A stretch of DNA of 64,000 nucleotides, from positions 42,044-106,043 of the forward strand of contig JANQPA010000003.1 in NCBI GenBank assembly GCA_028285545.1, in the 5' to 3' direction. This DNA is from Saprospiraceae bacterium (GTDB lineage Bacteria > Bacteroidota > Bacteroidia > Chitinophagales > Saprospiraceae). The notes beneath the pieces were generated by a model that did not search any database, was not told the DNA's origin, and was given only the letters and a program-made list of their open reading frames with translations. The position numbers and the translations under genes were made by a program. Positions 24,951 to 34,662 of the stretch are shown one piece after another (positions within the stretch are counted from its first letter, which is position 1; the number at the start of each line of letters is the position of its first letter).

Positions 24951-27904
24951 TTGTTGATATTTTGATTGATTTGAATAGAAAATGAGATTTCAGTTCCTTG
25001 TTCAGGTGCAGATTGAATAATAAGTTCAGCATTTAATCTTTTGGCACGTTCTCGCATATTGATCAATCCATATCCTCGATTACCAGGATTATGTAAAAAT
25101 CCCTTCCCATCATCTTTAAGTAGGATATTCAGCAAGCCATTAAAAGTTGAAAAAGAAAGGATCAGTTCTTTACACTGACTATGTTTCAAAGCGTTATGAG
25201 CAGCCTCCTTAAAAAGCAACACAATATTTCTTTTCCAATCCATATTCAACTTAATGTCGCTTAAACCTTCATGAATTCCAATGGCCTTAAAGCTAATTTC
25301 CGTGTTACTAAAAAGCTCATCACCGAAATCTTTTAACAAAATAGCCAGTTCCAAAAGATTGTCATTTCTAGGGTTCATTGCCCAGATAAAATCCTTCATG
25401 GAATGATATAATTCGGCGGTGTTGTCTTTAATTTTTGAAAGATAAACAAAGGAGGATTGCTCCATATTCGGATTCATACTAAAAAGTGTTTCTGCAAAAA
25501 GAGATATTTTGGTCAATCGATGGCCCAATTCATCATGGAAATCAGCGGCGGCTCTTTCTCTAATTTTTTCTATGTTTTTTAGCTGTTTCAACTTTAAATA
25601 CCATCTTAATCTGTATACCAATAAACCTAGAAAAAGAAGCATCAGGCTGGCAAGAACATAAAAAAAAGCGGTCTTGTAAAAGGGAGGACGAACCATTATC
25701 TTCAATTCGGCAATATTAGGATTCCAGTTCCCCAGTTGATCTCTGGCCTTTAAAATAAATCGATAGTTCCCTCCTGGCAAATTAGTAAAAGTAGCAGCCA
25801 GCTGATCTTCGACCTCTATCCAATCTTCAAACATTCCTTCTAATTTGTAAGAGTACTTTAAGCTTTTATTGTTCTGATAATTATAAGAAATAAAGTGTAT
25901 GCTTATAGAATTTTCCTTGTAATCTAAATTTAGAATCTCCTCATGATCTCTTAATAAATTAGAAGGAGTTATTTCTCCAAAAGGATACACAGCAGTTATC
26001 CGAGGCGGGTTTAATTCTACCTGGAGTTTTACAGATGAAGGATCAAAAAGGTTAATACCATTGATTCCGCCAAAAATCAGGTGTCCGCTTTGTTTTTTTT
26101 CAAATGCTCCTATATTAAATTGCCGGCTTTGTAATTCTTCAGGATCACCGAAATACAATATTTCTTTTGTACCTCCTTTTATCTTATAGATGCCATTATT
26201 TGATCCCAGCCACAAGTTTCCACCCTTATCTTCCATAATTCCGCTTACATTGGGAATCAAATTCTTGCCAGAAAAAGGAAATTTCAGTTTTTCCTCAATC
26301 GTATCAATGATTAGTAAGCCTTTGCTGTAAGTGCCTACCCATAAGTTTTTTTTTCGATCAAGGAATAAATCATTTACGGTTACTAAAGCCCTAGGAGGCA
26401 AACCATTTTCCAAAGGATAAGACTGGCATTTAATACTATTGGCTTGGGAATTAAATTGCATACTACTGATTCCATTACGCACATATCCTATCCAATATTC
26501 ATTCTCTGAAGTTTGAAGAATTTTCCTTACATCATTCCCATTTAAACTATTTGGATGGTCTTGCTTATAAAAACGTATAAAATTATCGGTTTTTTCCTGG
26601 TACAGGTTGAGGCCACTCCCCGTAGCTACCCAAAGTCGCCCCTCCCAGTCTTCATAAAGCCCACGAACAAATTGAGAACTTAAAGAATTCCGATTTCCAG
26701 ATTCAGGCAGATACTGCTGCTTAATTTTGGTTTTAGAATTGATCTTAAACAATCCTCTATTGGTAGCAATCCAAATATCCCCTCCCCCATCTTCGATGAT
26801 CTCCAATATATAAATGGCGTTTAAGAAGTCGAGATTAATTTTTTTTGAAATATGTAGGGTGGAGTCAAATAAATAAAGGCCCTTTGCAGTCCCAATCCAT
26901 AAGTTTTGCTGACTATCTTCACAAATTGCAGTAATAAAAGCGTTGATATTAGATGATGCAAAAAATTGATTCACGGGATTAAAAAGTCCCAGGTCATAGA
27001 TTTTTGGATGTATTCGACATAGGCCCTCTCCATGTTTAGACAACCATAATCCTCCAGAACAATCCACCAGATAGTTTTCAATATTTTGTTGTTTTATAGG
27101 AGAAATGAAATGATCAAGTACCTTTTGCAAACTATCCTGACGAAATTGATAATACAGACTTCCTTCCTGATCTACATACCAGCTATGACCTTGGTTTTCT
27201 CTGTCCAGTCTCCTAAGAGAAATACCTTGAAATGAATTAATTACCGGGACATTTTTTTTTTCAACCTCTTTAATTTCTTTGGTCTTCCAGTTCAGTTGAT
27301 AGTTCCTCTGATCGCATTTCAAAGACAGGATATCTTTTTTGGTTTGGCCTATTTCTTGGATTGTACCACGAAAAAAAGGTTTATTGATTAAATGATATTG
27401 CCTGGATTTTAAGTCTAGGAAATTTAGGCCTAAATCTGTTCCCAGCCAGATGTTTCCTTCCCTATCCCAGAACATAGATTTGATTTCTCTGTTCTTGGGG
27501 TTCTTGCTTTTAGATTTGTAGGTAATAAAACTTTTTGATTTTTGATCCAATTTAGATACTCCGCCTACTGAAAGAGCAGCCCAAATATTTCCATCGGGAT
27601 CTTCAAAGATGGAGGTAAGGAAATTTGCACCAATAGCCTTTTTGTCAAAAGGATTGCTTCTAAAAACTTCAAATTTATGGCCATCAAAGCTATTTAAACC
27701 ATGTTCGGTAGCAAACCACATCAGGCCATTTTTGTCTTGATGAATATCTTTTACCACATTATTTGATAATCCATCTTTTAAGGACCACTCCTCTATTTTA
27801 AAACCTTGCCCTTTTACAAAAGAAAAGAGAATAGTAAATAAAAATAACATCGATGCCCTGGAAAAAGCAGTTACCATCTTACTAAATTTTAACAAAAAGC
27901 CCAT
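24929..27904 (-). CDS. two-component sensor kinase with periplasmic propeller, system 1
   Basis: A 991-residue kinase. It has a signal or anchor segment (about 10-32), a periplasmic region of many Reg_prop beta-propeller repeats with the recurring G.LW.GT..GL pattern (about 35-640), a Y_Y_Y domain (about 660-745), one transmembrane helix (about 750-770), a HisKA_3 domain with phospho-acceptor His790 in DFHDELGHRLTK, and an ATPase domain with FKEAAHNALKHS, DDGKGF and GYGLINMRERA. It senses an extracytoplasmic ligand and phosphorylates the overlapping response regulator. Unlike classical HTCS, the kinase and regulator are separate proteins. A Met10 start is possible. It is divergent from the M23 peptidase. 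Confidence 0.92.
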   Translation of the reverse strand: MGFLLKFSKMVTAFSRASMLFLFTILFSFVKGQGFKIEEWSLKDGLSNNVVKDIHQDKNGLMWFATEHGLNSFDGHKFEVFRSNPFDKKAIGANFLTSIFEDPDGNIWAALSVGGVSKLDQKSKSFITYKSKSKNPKNREIKSMFWDREGNIWLGTDLGLNFLDLKSRQYHLINKPFFRGTIQEIGQTKKDILSLKCDQRNYQLNWKTKEIKEVEKKNVPVINSFQGISLRRLDRENQGHSWYVDQEGSLYYQFRQDSLQKVLDHFISPIKQQNIENYLVDCSGGLWLSKHGEGLCRIHPKIYDLGLFNPVNQFFASSNINAFITAICEDSQQNLWIGTAKGLYLFDSTLHISKKINLDFLNAIYILEIIEDGGGDIWIATNRGLFKINSKTKIKQQYLPESGNRNSLSSQFVRGLYEDWEGRLWVATGSGLNLYQEKTDNFIRFYKQDHPNSLNGNDVRKILQTSENEYWIGYVRNGISSMQFNSQANSIKCQSYPLENGLPPRALVTVNDLFLDRKKNLWVGTYSKGLLIIDTIEEKLKFPFSGKNLIPNVSGIMEDKGGNLWLGSNNGIYKIKGGTKEILYFGDPEELQSRQFNIGAFEKKQSGHLIFGGINGINLFDPSSVKLQVELNPPRITAVYPFGEITPSNLLRDHEEILNLDYKENSISIHFISYNYQNNKSLKYSYKLEGMFEDWIEVEDQLAATFTNLPGGNYRFILKARDQLGNWNPNIAELKIMVRPPFYKTAFFYVLASLMLLFLGLLVYRLRWYLKLKQLKNIEKIRERAAADFHDELGHRLTKISLFAETLFSMNPNMEQSSFVYLSKIKDNTAELYHSMKDFIWAMNPRNDNLLELAILLKDFGDELFSNTEISFKAIGIHEGLSDIKLNMDWKRNIVLLFKEAAHNALKHSQCKELILSFSTFNGLLNILLKDDGKGFLHNPGNRGYGLINMRERAKRLNAELIIQSAPEQGTEISFSIQINQNINKWGSKLG

Positions 27905-27967
27905 CTGCCAGACTGGTTTAATATATGCGATAGGTCTGAATAAAAAGAATATGGGACATCACATAAA

Positions 27968-28054
27968 TATGTGATTTTAAGGCCTGAAATTTATTTTTTT
28001 TGTCATTACACTACAATAGCCCACAAACCGCACAATTATGTGATTGTCGGGCCT
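27968..28054. promoter_or_regulatory. repeated 18-bp motif, candidate regulator binding sites
   Basis: TATGTGATT-N4-GGCCT occurs at 27968-27985 and again at 28037-28054, 69 bp apart, each preceded by CACA. The first copy lies in the perfect palindrome CACATAAATATGTG (27960-27973). The second overlaps the -33 element of the M23 peptidase promoter. Both lie between the system 1 kinase gene and the peptidase gene, so a LuxR-type regulator is a natural candidate binder. Confidence 0.5.
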
Positions 28055-28074
28055 CCTCTCCGAAAATATATTTG
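28043..28074 (+). promoter_or_regulatory. promoter of the M23 peptidase gene
   Basis: ATTG at 28043-28046 as the -33 element, a 20-bp spacer, and TATATTTG at 28067-28074 as an exact TAnnTTTG -7 element match the Bacteroidota housekeeping promoter. The start codon is 31 bases downstream of the -7 element. Confidence 0.65.
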
Positions 28075-28105
28075 ATCCATCATTCACTCACTTAAACTAA
28101 TAAGT

Positions 28106-29821
28106 ATGGTTCGCTACTGTTATACATTATGTCTGCTTTATCTATTTCTAAGTTCTATTGAGGGTCAGGCGGAATTGATGCTCACACCTTCCAATCTTCC
28201 CATAAGCCACATTAATGCTTGTGTAACTGAAAAACAACATCAATTAATTGCTACCCCTACCTGGGTGGATAAGAATTTGAAAGTAAAAAACAGGCTGGGT
28301 TTTCCCAAAATGAAATGGCCAATAGGCAATCAATTGTACGATAATATTTTTATGATGAATTACTTTGATCAGAGCAATCCAGGAACTGCTGATGGAGTAT
28401 TCACTGACTATAATTGTGGGCACGACCTTGGCTATGACGGACATACCGGAACGGATATTACGCTCTTTAATTTCAGACTAATGGACATAGGCATTCCCAT
28501 CCTGGCCGCTTCTGACGGAGTAGTGGCAAATATTGTTTATGATGAATTCGATCGGCATTATAACCCACCTTACTCAAGTAATCAAGCCAATATTGTTAGG
28601 GTTAGGCATGATGACGGAAGTCATGTAGTCTATGTTCATATGCGCAAAAACTCTATTTCCGTTAATAAAGGCGAACAAGTCAAAGCAGGGCAATTTTTGG
28701 GTTATGTAGCTAGTTCAGGATCCTCTCCAGTACCTCATTTACACATTGAATTTTGGAAACCTGGAAGTATTTCCTGGCCCAATATCCAATATCGGGATCC
28801 ATGGGAAGGTACTTGCCACCGGGAAGAAAGCCTGTGGGAAGACCAATTAGATTACGTTCCCTCAAATGATATTTGGATTATGGACAGTGGAATTTCTACA
28901 GAACCAGCCATCGGAGGCAATATTAACAGGCTCACTGATATTCCTTTTAAAGATCGGGTGGCTCAGCCAAAGGTATTTGGAAAAAATGAACCCTTGATGC
29001 TCGCCTGGATCCAATTGCAGTCGCCCCCTGGTCAAAGCTATCGCATCGACATTCACAAACCTAACGGAAGTCAATTCGCTACTTCCGGTACGATTAATAT
29101 CCAAAATTATATTAGATATTGGTGGCATCCTTATGCCTGGTCAACCGGAAGCCTGACGAAAGCTGATTATGGAACCTGGTCTATGAAAATCTATACCAAT
29201 GGCCAATTATACAAAGAAAATAAATTTGAGGTAGGTGAAACAAGCTATTTTGCTCCAAGATTTTATCCTCAGGCGGGAAAATCTTTTCGATTAAGTTCCC
29301 GAACGCAAACGGACCGGCTACGCCTATCTTCTTTGGGCAAGGAGGCTACTTTTGCTCTTCATAATGCACCTGATTATGTTAGTTTGAATAATGAAGTGGT
29401 TACCATTTCGGGAGGGGCAGAACAAGAGTTTCGAAATGCCTATTTTCAGGTTGTTGCCACTGACCTTGAGGGAGCAACTGATACTATGTGGTATCATCTG
29501 GTAGACCCCAACAAACCGATTCAACAACTCAGTACTTCTATTTCAGATGAAAAAGAAGAATTGATTTCTATGGAGCTGGCACCCAACCCTGCTGATCAAC
29601 AAGCCAATCTTAAATTTTCCATTCAAGAGAGTCAGTATATAAAAATTGAGCTGTTCAACCTTTCAGGGCAATTACAGAGAACCATTGTTGACTCCAGTCT
29701 GATAAAGCCTGGTTTTCACCAATATGTCATTGACTTAGAGGGCATTGACCCTGGCATGTATGTCCTCAAAGTATTAGGAGAGCAGAACTATGGGGTAAAA
29801 AAATTAATGATCAGCAAATAA
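28106..29821 (+). CDS. secreted M23-family metallopeptidase with T9SS sorting domain
   Basis: A 571-residue exported protein. A signal peptide (about 1-20) is followed by a lysostaphin-like M23 domain (about 105-235): GHTGTDI supplies the first His and Asp zinc ligands, and PHLHIEFW supplies the HxH pair with the second catalytic His in VVYVHMRK. This family cuts peptide cross-links in peptidoglycan or glycine-rich proteins. Beta-rich domains follow, and the last 80 residues are a T9SS type A sorting domain (MELAPNPADQQANLKF, FNLSGQLQRT, GMYVLKVLG), so it is secreted or surface-attached. It lies between two kinase/regulator pairs and has a clear promoter. Confidence 0.9.
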   Translation: MVRYCYTLCLLYLFLSSIEGQAELMLTPSNLPISHINACVTEKQHQLIATPTWVDKNLKVKNRLGFPKMKWPIGNQLYDNIFMMNYFDQSNPGTADGVFTDYNCGHDLGYDGHTGTDITLFNFRLMDIGIPILAASDGVVANIVYDEFDRHYNPPYSSNQANIVRVRHDDGSHVVYVHMRKNSISVNKGEQVKAGQFLGYVASSGSSPVPHLHIEFWKPGSISWPNIQYRDPWEGTCHREESLWEDQLDYVPSNDIWIMDSGISTEPAIGGNINRLTDIPFKDRVAQPKVFGKNEPLMLAWIQLQSPPGQSYRIDIHKPNGSQFATSGTINIQNYIRYWWHPYAWSTGSLTKADYGTWSMKIYTNGQLYKENKFEVGETSYFAPRFYPQAGKSFRLSSRTQTDRLRLSSLGKEATFALHNAPDYVSLNNEVVTISGGAEQEFRNAYFQVVATDLEGATDTMWYHLVDPNKPIQQLSTSISDEKEELISMELAPNPADQQANLKFSIQESQYIKIELFNLSGQLQRTIVDSSLIKPGFHQYVIDLEGIDPGMYVLKVLGEQNYGVKKLMISK

Positions 29822-29858
29822 AGATTGTATTGATCTTTGGGTGAAAAACAATCAAAAA

Positions 29859-29910
29859 TTAAATTACAAAGGCTTTGCTGCCAGGTGGCGGCAAAGCCTC
29901 TGTAATTTAA
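29859..29910 (+). terminator. terminator hairpin after the M23 peptidase gene
   Basis: Positions 29859-29878 and 29891-29910 form a 20-bp stem with one mismatch, and the 12 bases between can pair further to leave a tiny loop. It is 38 bp past the peptidase stop codon. There is no long T-run after it. Confidence 0.7.
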
Positions 29911-30130
29911 TCAGTCTCTTTTCGTGAGATGAAAGGGAATGTTTATTTATGATACATAGTAATAATAATAGCGATTTGTTAAATAAACAGCAATTTTGTT
30001 TTTGCAAACGTAGATTAATTAAGCGATAAATAAAGATATTTGGAATAAGCCTGGAGACTAAGAGCATTAATGGACTTTTGCCACCCTATAATTGAGACCC
30101 AAACAGGCAGGCAGATCAAAAACTGATGAT

Positions 30131-33100
30131 ATGGCTCCTAAATACCTTACATTTCCGATAATTATTATTCTGTTGATTTTTCGACCCAGCCCCTCGTTTC
30201 TACAAAATTATACCTTATCTAACTGGACCGTAGAAGATGGTCTTTCCAGCAATAAAATTACTGATGTCTTTCAGGATGGAGCAGGTTTTATGTGGATTGC
30301 AACTGAACATGGCCTTAATAAATTTGACGGTTATCATTTTAGTAATTATCGACATAATCCTCAAGACACTACTTTACCAGGAGCTAATTTTATCAATAGC
30401 ATCTGTTTGGATGAGTCGGAGAACATCTGGATTAATTTGGCGGTTGGGATAGTTTCCAAATATGATCAACTCGATCAAAAATTCACCAATTACTTTTTTC
30501 CAAAGCGAAATACCAGCATTTATCAAATAAAAAATATTCCCAAGCAAGGAATCGGAATAGCTACCAATCAAGGATTATTTACTATAGATTCTTTAAACAA
30601 CAAGCTAAAATTATGGAAGCCCGAAGGTCATTCTAATCAAGCCATCTATAATTTTTTTCCCAGCTCAGAACATGTTTTATATGTCAGCATGGAGAGTGGT
30701 TTTAAAATCTATAATCTCAGCACCAACAAAATGGAACACACCCTAATCAAAGGGGATGATGGTTTGGGATATTTCACCCATGAGGTAGCAAAATATTTTC
30801 GAGATGCAGCAGGAGTACACTGGCTTGAGACTTCATATGGCAGTTTGTATCAATCTGCAGATGGAATACAGTATAAAAAAATCATTTACGGAACCGGTCG
30901 TAATTTTATAAGTCCCACTAATGAACTTTTTCTCCTGGAGGATAAACATAAAAGAAAGTGGTATTACTCGAATAACGATGTAATGCTCCTACAAAATAAG
31001 GGTAACAACAATTGGGATCCTATGGAAGATCAGCCTGAAAAAGGGGGATTTTCCTTTATTGATAAAGAGAAAAGATTGTATGTTTTCACTAAAAAAAATA
31101 AGCTAAAAAAATGGAATGGCAGCAACTGGGAGGTCATTCTAGACATGAATAAGCAGTTAAATTTTTGGGAAGTTACCCAGGTATACATCGATAAAGAAAA
31201 TGGAATCTGGTTTGCCAGCAGAGGAAAGGGGCTCTGGCGTATCATTCAAAGAAACTGGCCGATTAATAGTATTCAGGGATCTTCTCAGCAAACAGCTATT
31301 AATTTTCCCATTGTAAGTATGCTTGTTGATCATCCTGATTTTATCAGACTGGCAGCTCCAAACAATATTTATCGCTTTTATCCTGATTCTAAGGAATTAG
31401 TTCCTTTATTTTCAAATAAATCTGATAAAAACCCCTTAATCAATTATTCTGTCAACACAATGATAGTTGATAAAGATAAGGAACTATGGATTGGAACCAA
31501 TCGAGGTATAGTCCTTTATCATGAAGACAAAAAAAAATGTCATCAATTTAATGGAGTCAGGGTAAATGGGGAAGCATTTAACCTGGGAACTATCCGGTCT
31601 TTAGCAGAAGATAAGCAAGAAAACATTTGGATTGGCACCAATAAAGGTTTATTCCGCTTTGATTACCAAAGGAGGCGATTCAATTATTTTTATTCCACCC
31701 AATTTAACATTCATTCTCTTCGAAGTACTGATATACAGGAAGTTTTTCCCATAGGCGAATCAGATTTTTTAATAGGCTATGTTAAAGAAGGGGTCGATCT
31801 ATGTCATTACGATACGCTGAGCCAAACCTTAAGCTGTCAAAAAATCACCTACCCTGGTGCTAAATCTTCCCAATTTGATATGATGACCGCCAACACCTTC
31901 TATTTTACTGGCAAAGACTATTGGGTGGGCACCTATAGTAAAGGGCTTTTAAAATTAGATTTGGAAAAACTAACGATGACCCCATTGGCCGAAGATTTCC
32001 CAATTATCCCAAATGTAAAATCCATTGAAAAAGGTATAAATGACAACCTTTGGATAAGTTCTATTGACGGGATTCGAAGTATCCACCCAAAAAGTCTGAA
32101 TTATTACCGATTTACCAAATCTGCTGGCCTGACCAGTAATCAATTTTATCGAAGCAGCTCCGTCCAGGATACCCTGGGTAATTTATATTTTGGAAGTACT
32201 AAGGGCTTAATCCAAATCCAACCTTCCAAATGGCAAAAACAAGATACTGTAGCCACACCTATTTTGACGAATTTTAAAAAGTATGATGAAAATATTACTT
32301 TCAATCAACCATTAAACAGGGTACAGACCATTCAACTAAACTATAAAGACGATTACATCACTTTTGAGTTTGTCTCCCCTACCTTTCATAACCCCCAGGA
32401 TGTTCAATATGCCTATCAATTGGAAGGTTTTGAAGACCATTGGAAATACTGCTCCCAACAGCTATCTGCCACCTATACCAATCTTCCTCCGGGAGAATAT
32501 ACCTTTAAAATTCAGGCTGGTAATAAAGGGGGATTCTTAAATTCTGAAATTAAACAAGTCAAGCTTATTGTAGCCCCTCCTTATTGGCAAAGCAGTTGGT
32601 TTTTGTTTTTTACAGCAGGGATTTTATTATCCTCCATTTTCCTAGTCAACAAGATCCAATGGCAGATTCGACTTAACCGATTAAAAATACAAACTGAAAC
32701 CAGGCAAAAAGCAGCTGATGATTTTCATGATGAATTGGGTCATCGTTTAACCAAAATGTCTTTATTTGTAGAATCTTTAATGCTGGAAAAAGACAGCTTT
32801 TCTTCCAAATCAGCCTATATTCTTAAAAAAATTCAAAGCAATGCCAATGAGCTGTATAGCTCCACCAAAGATTTCATATGGGCCATGAATCCGACTAAAG
32901 ATTCGGCCCTGGAATTGTTTGTATTTCTAAGAGATTTCGGGCTGGAATTGTATACTGATACCGAAATTCATTTTTCGGTGACTGGAATTAAGGAAGGATG
33001 TAAAGACTATTTGTTAGATATGGATTTAAAAAGGCAATTAATTATGATTTTCAAGGAGGCCATGACCAATGCCCTCAAACACTCAAATGCAAGCGAAGTG

Positions 33101-33292
33101 ATTTTAGATATTAGGGAATGTCAAAATTCCCTGGAAATTGCTTTAATTGATAATGGCCAAGGTTATGATTTGAATCAAAATAAGATGGGTAATGGCCATA
33201 ATTCCATGTTTAATCGTTCTAAAAAAGTAGGAGGTATTTTGGAAATTAACAGTCAGGTCGGAAAAGGGACGACCGTCTTATTTAAAAAGTAG
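30131..33292 (+). CDS. two-component sensor kinase with periplasmic propeller, system 2
   Basis: A paralogue of the system 1 kinase. The ATG at 30131 is preferred (MAPKYLTFPIIIILLIF gives a clean signal/anchor); a TTG at 30092 would add 13 residues. From the ATG it has 1053 residues: Reg_prop repeats (WTVEDGLSSNKITDVFQDG, MWIATEHGLNKFDG, further G..WIG.N.GL units), a Y_Y_Y domain near 735-800, one membrane helix, HisKA_3 with His866 in DFHDELGHRLTK, and an ATPase domain with FKEAMTNALKHS. The opening of the propeller is very similar to that of system 1, including the ATEHGLN.FDG block. It is followed after 3 bp by its response regulator gene. Confidence 0.91.
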   Translation: MAPKYLTFPIIIILLIFRPSPSFLQNYTLSNWTVEDGLSSNKITDVFQDGAGFMWIATEHGLNKFDGYHFSNYRHNPQDTTLPGANFINSICLDESENIWINLAVGIVSKYDQLDQKFTNYFFPKRNTSIYQIKNIPKQGIGIATNQGLFTIDSLNNKLKLWKPEGHSNQAIYNFFPSSEHVLYVSMESGFKIYNLSTNKMEHTLIKGDDGLGYFTHEVAKYFRDAAGVHWLETSYGSLYQSADGIQYKKIIYGTGRNFISPTNELFLLEDKHKRKWYYSNNDVMLLQNKGNNNWDPMEDQPEKGGFSFIDKEKRLYVFTKKNKLKKWNGSNWEVILDMNKQLNFWEVTQVYIDKENGIWFASRGKGLWRIIQRNWPINSIQGSSQQTAINFPIVSMLVDHPDFIRLAAPNNIYRFYPDSKELVPLFSNKSDKNPLINYSVNTMIVDKDKELWIGTNRGIVLYHEDKKKCHQFNGVRVNGEAFNLGTIRSLAEDKQENIWIGTNKGLFRFDYQRRRFNYFYSTQFNIHSLRSTDIQEVFPIGESDFLIGYVKEGVDLCHYDTLSQTLSCQKITYPGAKSSQFDMMTANTFYFTGKDYWVGTYSKGLLKLDLEKLTMTPLAEDFPIIPNVKSIEKGINDNLWISSIDGIRSIHPKSLNYYRFTKSAGLTSNQFYRSSSVQDTLGNLYFGSTKGLIQIQPSKWQKQDTVATPILTNFKKYDENITFNQPLNRVQTIQLNYKDDYITFEFVSPTFHNPQDVQYAYQLEGFEDHWKYCSQQLSATYTNLPPGEYTFKIQAGNKGGFLNSEIKQVKLIVAPPYWQSSWFLFFTAGILLSSIFLVNKIQWQIRLNRLKIQTETRQKAADDFHDELGHRLTKMSLFVESLMLEKDSFSSKSAYILKKIQSNANELYSSTKDFIWAMNPTKDSALELFVFLRDFGLELYTDTEIHFSVTGIKEGCKDYLLDMDLKRQLIMIFKEAMTNALKHSNASEVILDIRECQNSLEIALIDNGQGYDLNQNKMGNGHNSMFNRSKKVGGILEINSQVGKGTTVLFKK

Positions 33293-33295
33293 CAT

Positions 33296-33916
33296 ATGAT
33301 TGATGTAGCCATAATCGAAGATGATCAGGATATCAGAGAGTATTTGGGCATGTTAATTGACAGGCAGCCTGACTTTTCATGCAGCAAACGCTTTTATAGT
33401 GTGGAATCAGCCATGGAACCTCTTTTAATTAATCCTCCGGATGTTTTACTCTTGGACATAACCTTATCAGAAAATACCAACGGAATTCAAGGGGTTTCTC
33501 AATTTGTTGAAAGAGGAGCTTCTTTTGAAATTATTATGTTTTCGGTCCATCAGGATGATGAAAAAATATTCCAGTCATTATGTGCAGGTGCATGCGGATA
33601 TTTAACCAAAAACACTCCCCTACCTAAAATACTTTCCTCCATAAAAGAGGCCCATCAAGGGGGAGCACCTATGAGTATGGAGATCGCCCGGCGCGTTGTG
33701 CAGTCCTTCCGTTCCACACCTAATTTTGATTTATCTCCTCGAGAAAAAGAAGTTCTTCTGGAGCTTTCCAGAGGAAAAAGCTATCGAAAGATTGGAGAAA
33801 GTCTTTTCATTAGTGAAGATACCGTTCGGGCGCACATCAGAAATATTTACCGCAAATTGGAAGTCAATTCTAAAGCTGAGGCCGTAGCAAAAGCTTATCA
33901 AAGTAGGCTATTGTAA
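33296..33916 (+). CDS. NarL/FixJ-type response regulator, system 2
   Basis: A 206-residue regulator, 3 bp after the system 2 kinase stop. The receiver has IIEDDQDIREYLGMLID, the phospho-acceptor Asp in DVLLLDITLSE and the Lys in GYLTKNTP; the LuxR domain starts at DLSPREKEVLLELSRGKS with SLFISEDTVRAHIRN. It shares the same end (NSKAEAVAKA) with the system 1 regulator, pointing to duplication of the whole kinase/regulator module. Targets unknown; the M23 peptidase next door is the nearest candidate. Confidence 0.92.
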   Translation: MIDVAIIEDDQDIREYLGMLIDRQPDFSCSKRFYSVESAMEPLLINPPDVLLLDITLSENTNGIQGVSQFVERGASFEIIMFSVHQDDEKIFQSLCAGACGYLTKNTPLPKILSSIKEAHQGGAPMSMEIARRVVQSFRSTPNFDLSPREKEVLLELSRGKSYRKIGESLFISEDTVRAHIRNIYRKLEVNSKAEAVAKAYQSRLL

Positions 33917-34205
33917 GCCAAATTGCGATGCAATTTTGGGTAAAAGGAAATAAGAATAAGGTAGAAAGACTAATAACCAATATTTCCGATACAAATGAGT
34001 TATGATAACCTATTATTTACAGGGAGTTTTTTGATTTCCTTTTTGAAATGAAAATTTTTCATCAATTATTTATAGAATCCTTCTATTCTAAAACGAGGTC
34101 TTTCTATCTTTAAAAGTAGAAATAAGCTTCTTTTTGTAAAAAGTGAGGCATTTGACTGTAGAATAGTTGTTTTGGTTTATTAAAAAAGTGGATAATCAAA
34201 CTCCA

Positions 34206-34610
34206 ATGGAAAACCAATCTAAAAACTTTTTTGAACAGGAAGTTAAAAGGGTCGCCAAGCAATATGCTTTGCCCAAACAACAATATGTTCAATTGAGACA
34301 AGCCCGATCCTTTATGATCCAAAATTGTTCTGAAAAAATTGAGTTGGATCAACTTGCAGCATCCGCCTGTATGTCTCGCTTCCACTTCATCAGGCTCTTC
34401 AAACGAGTATATGGTCAAACACCAAGACAGTATCTGCGAGATCTAAGAATAACTAAAGCGAAAGAATTGCTCCAAAAAGGAAGATCAATTCAGCAGACCT
34501 GCTACGAAGTAGGATATAAAAGTCTTACCACCTTTTCCAATACTTTCAAGCGAGGGACAGGATATTCTCCTTCCGCCTACCAAAAATTACATAAAAGCAA
34601 TCTGGAATAA
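34206..34610 (+). CDS. short AraC-family DNA-binding protein
   Basis: The ATG at 34206 gives 134 residues; a TTG at 34167 would add 13. It is little more than the DNA-binding domain: IELDQLAASACMSRFHFIRL as the first helix-turn-helix, and IQQTCYEVGYKSLTTFSNTF then GYSPSAYQK as the second. There is no sensor domain, so it may act by abundance or by stress-specific expression as in SoxS/MarA-type proteins. The gene for a VOC protein follows 52 bp downstream on the same strand and may be its target or operon partner. Confidence 0.85.
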   Translation: MENQSKNFFEQEVKRVAKQYALPKQQYVQLRQARSFMIQNCSEKIELDQLAASACMSRFHFIRLFKRVYGQTPRQYLRDLRITKAKELLQKGRSIQQTCYEVGYKSLTTFSNTFKRGTGYSPSAYQKLHKSNLE

Positions 34611-34662
34611 TTATTTCTAAAAATCTTTTCTGATATTTAGCAGTACACAAACATCAAATTTT

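Noticed and set aside
24324..33916. Hybrid two-component systems (single-chain HTCS)
   Set aside because: The kinase and LuxR-type regulator are separate proteins in both pairs and the output domain is LuxR-type, not AraC-type.
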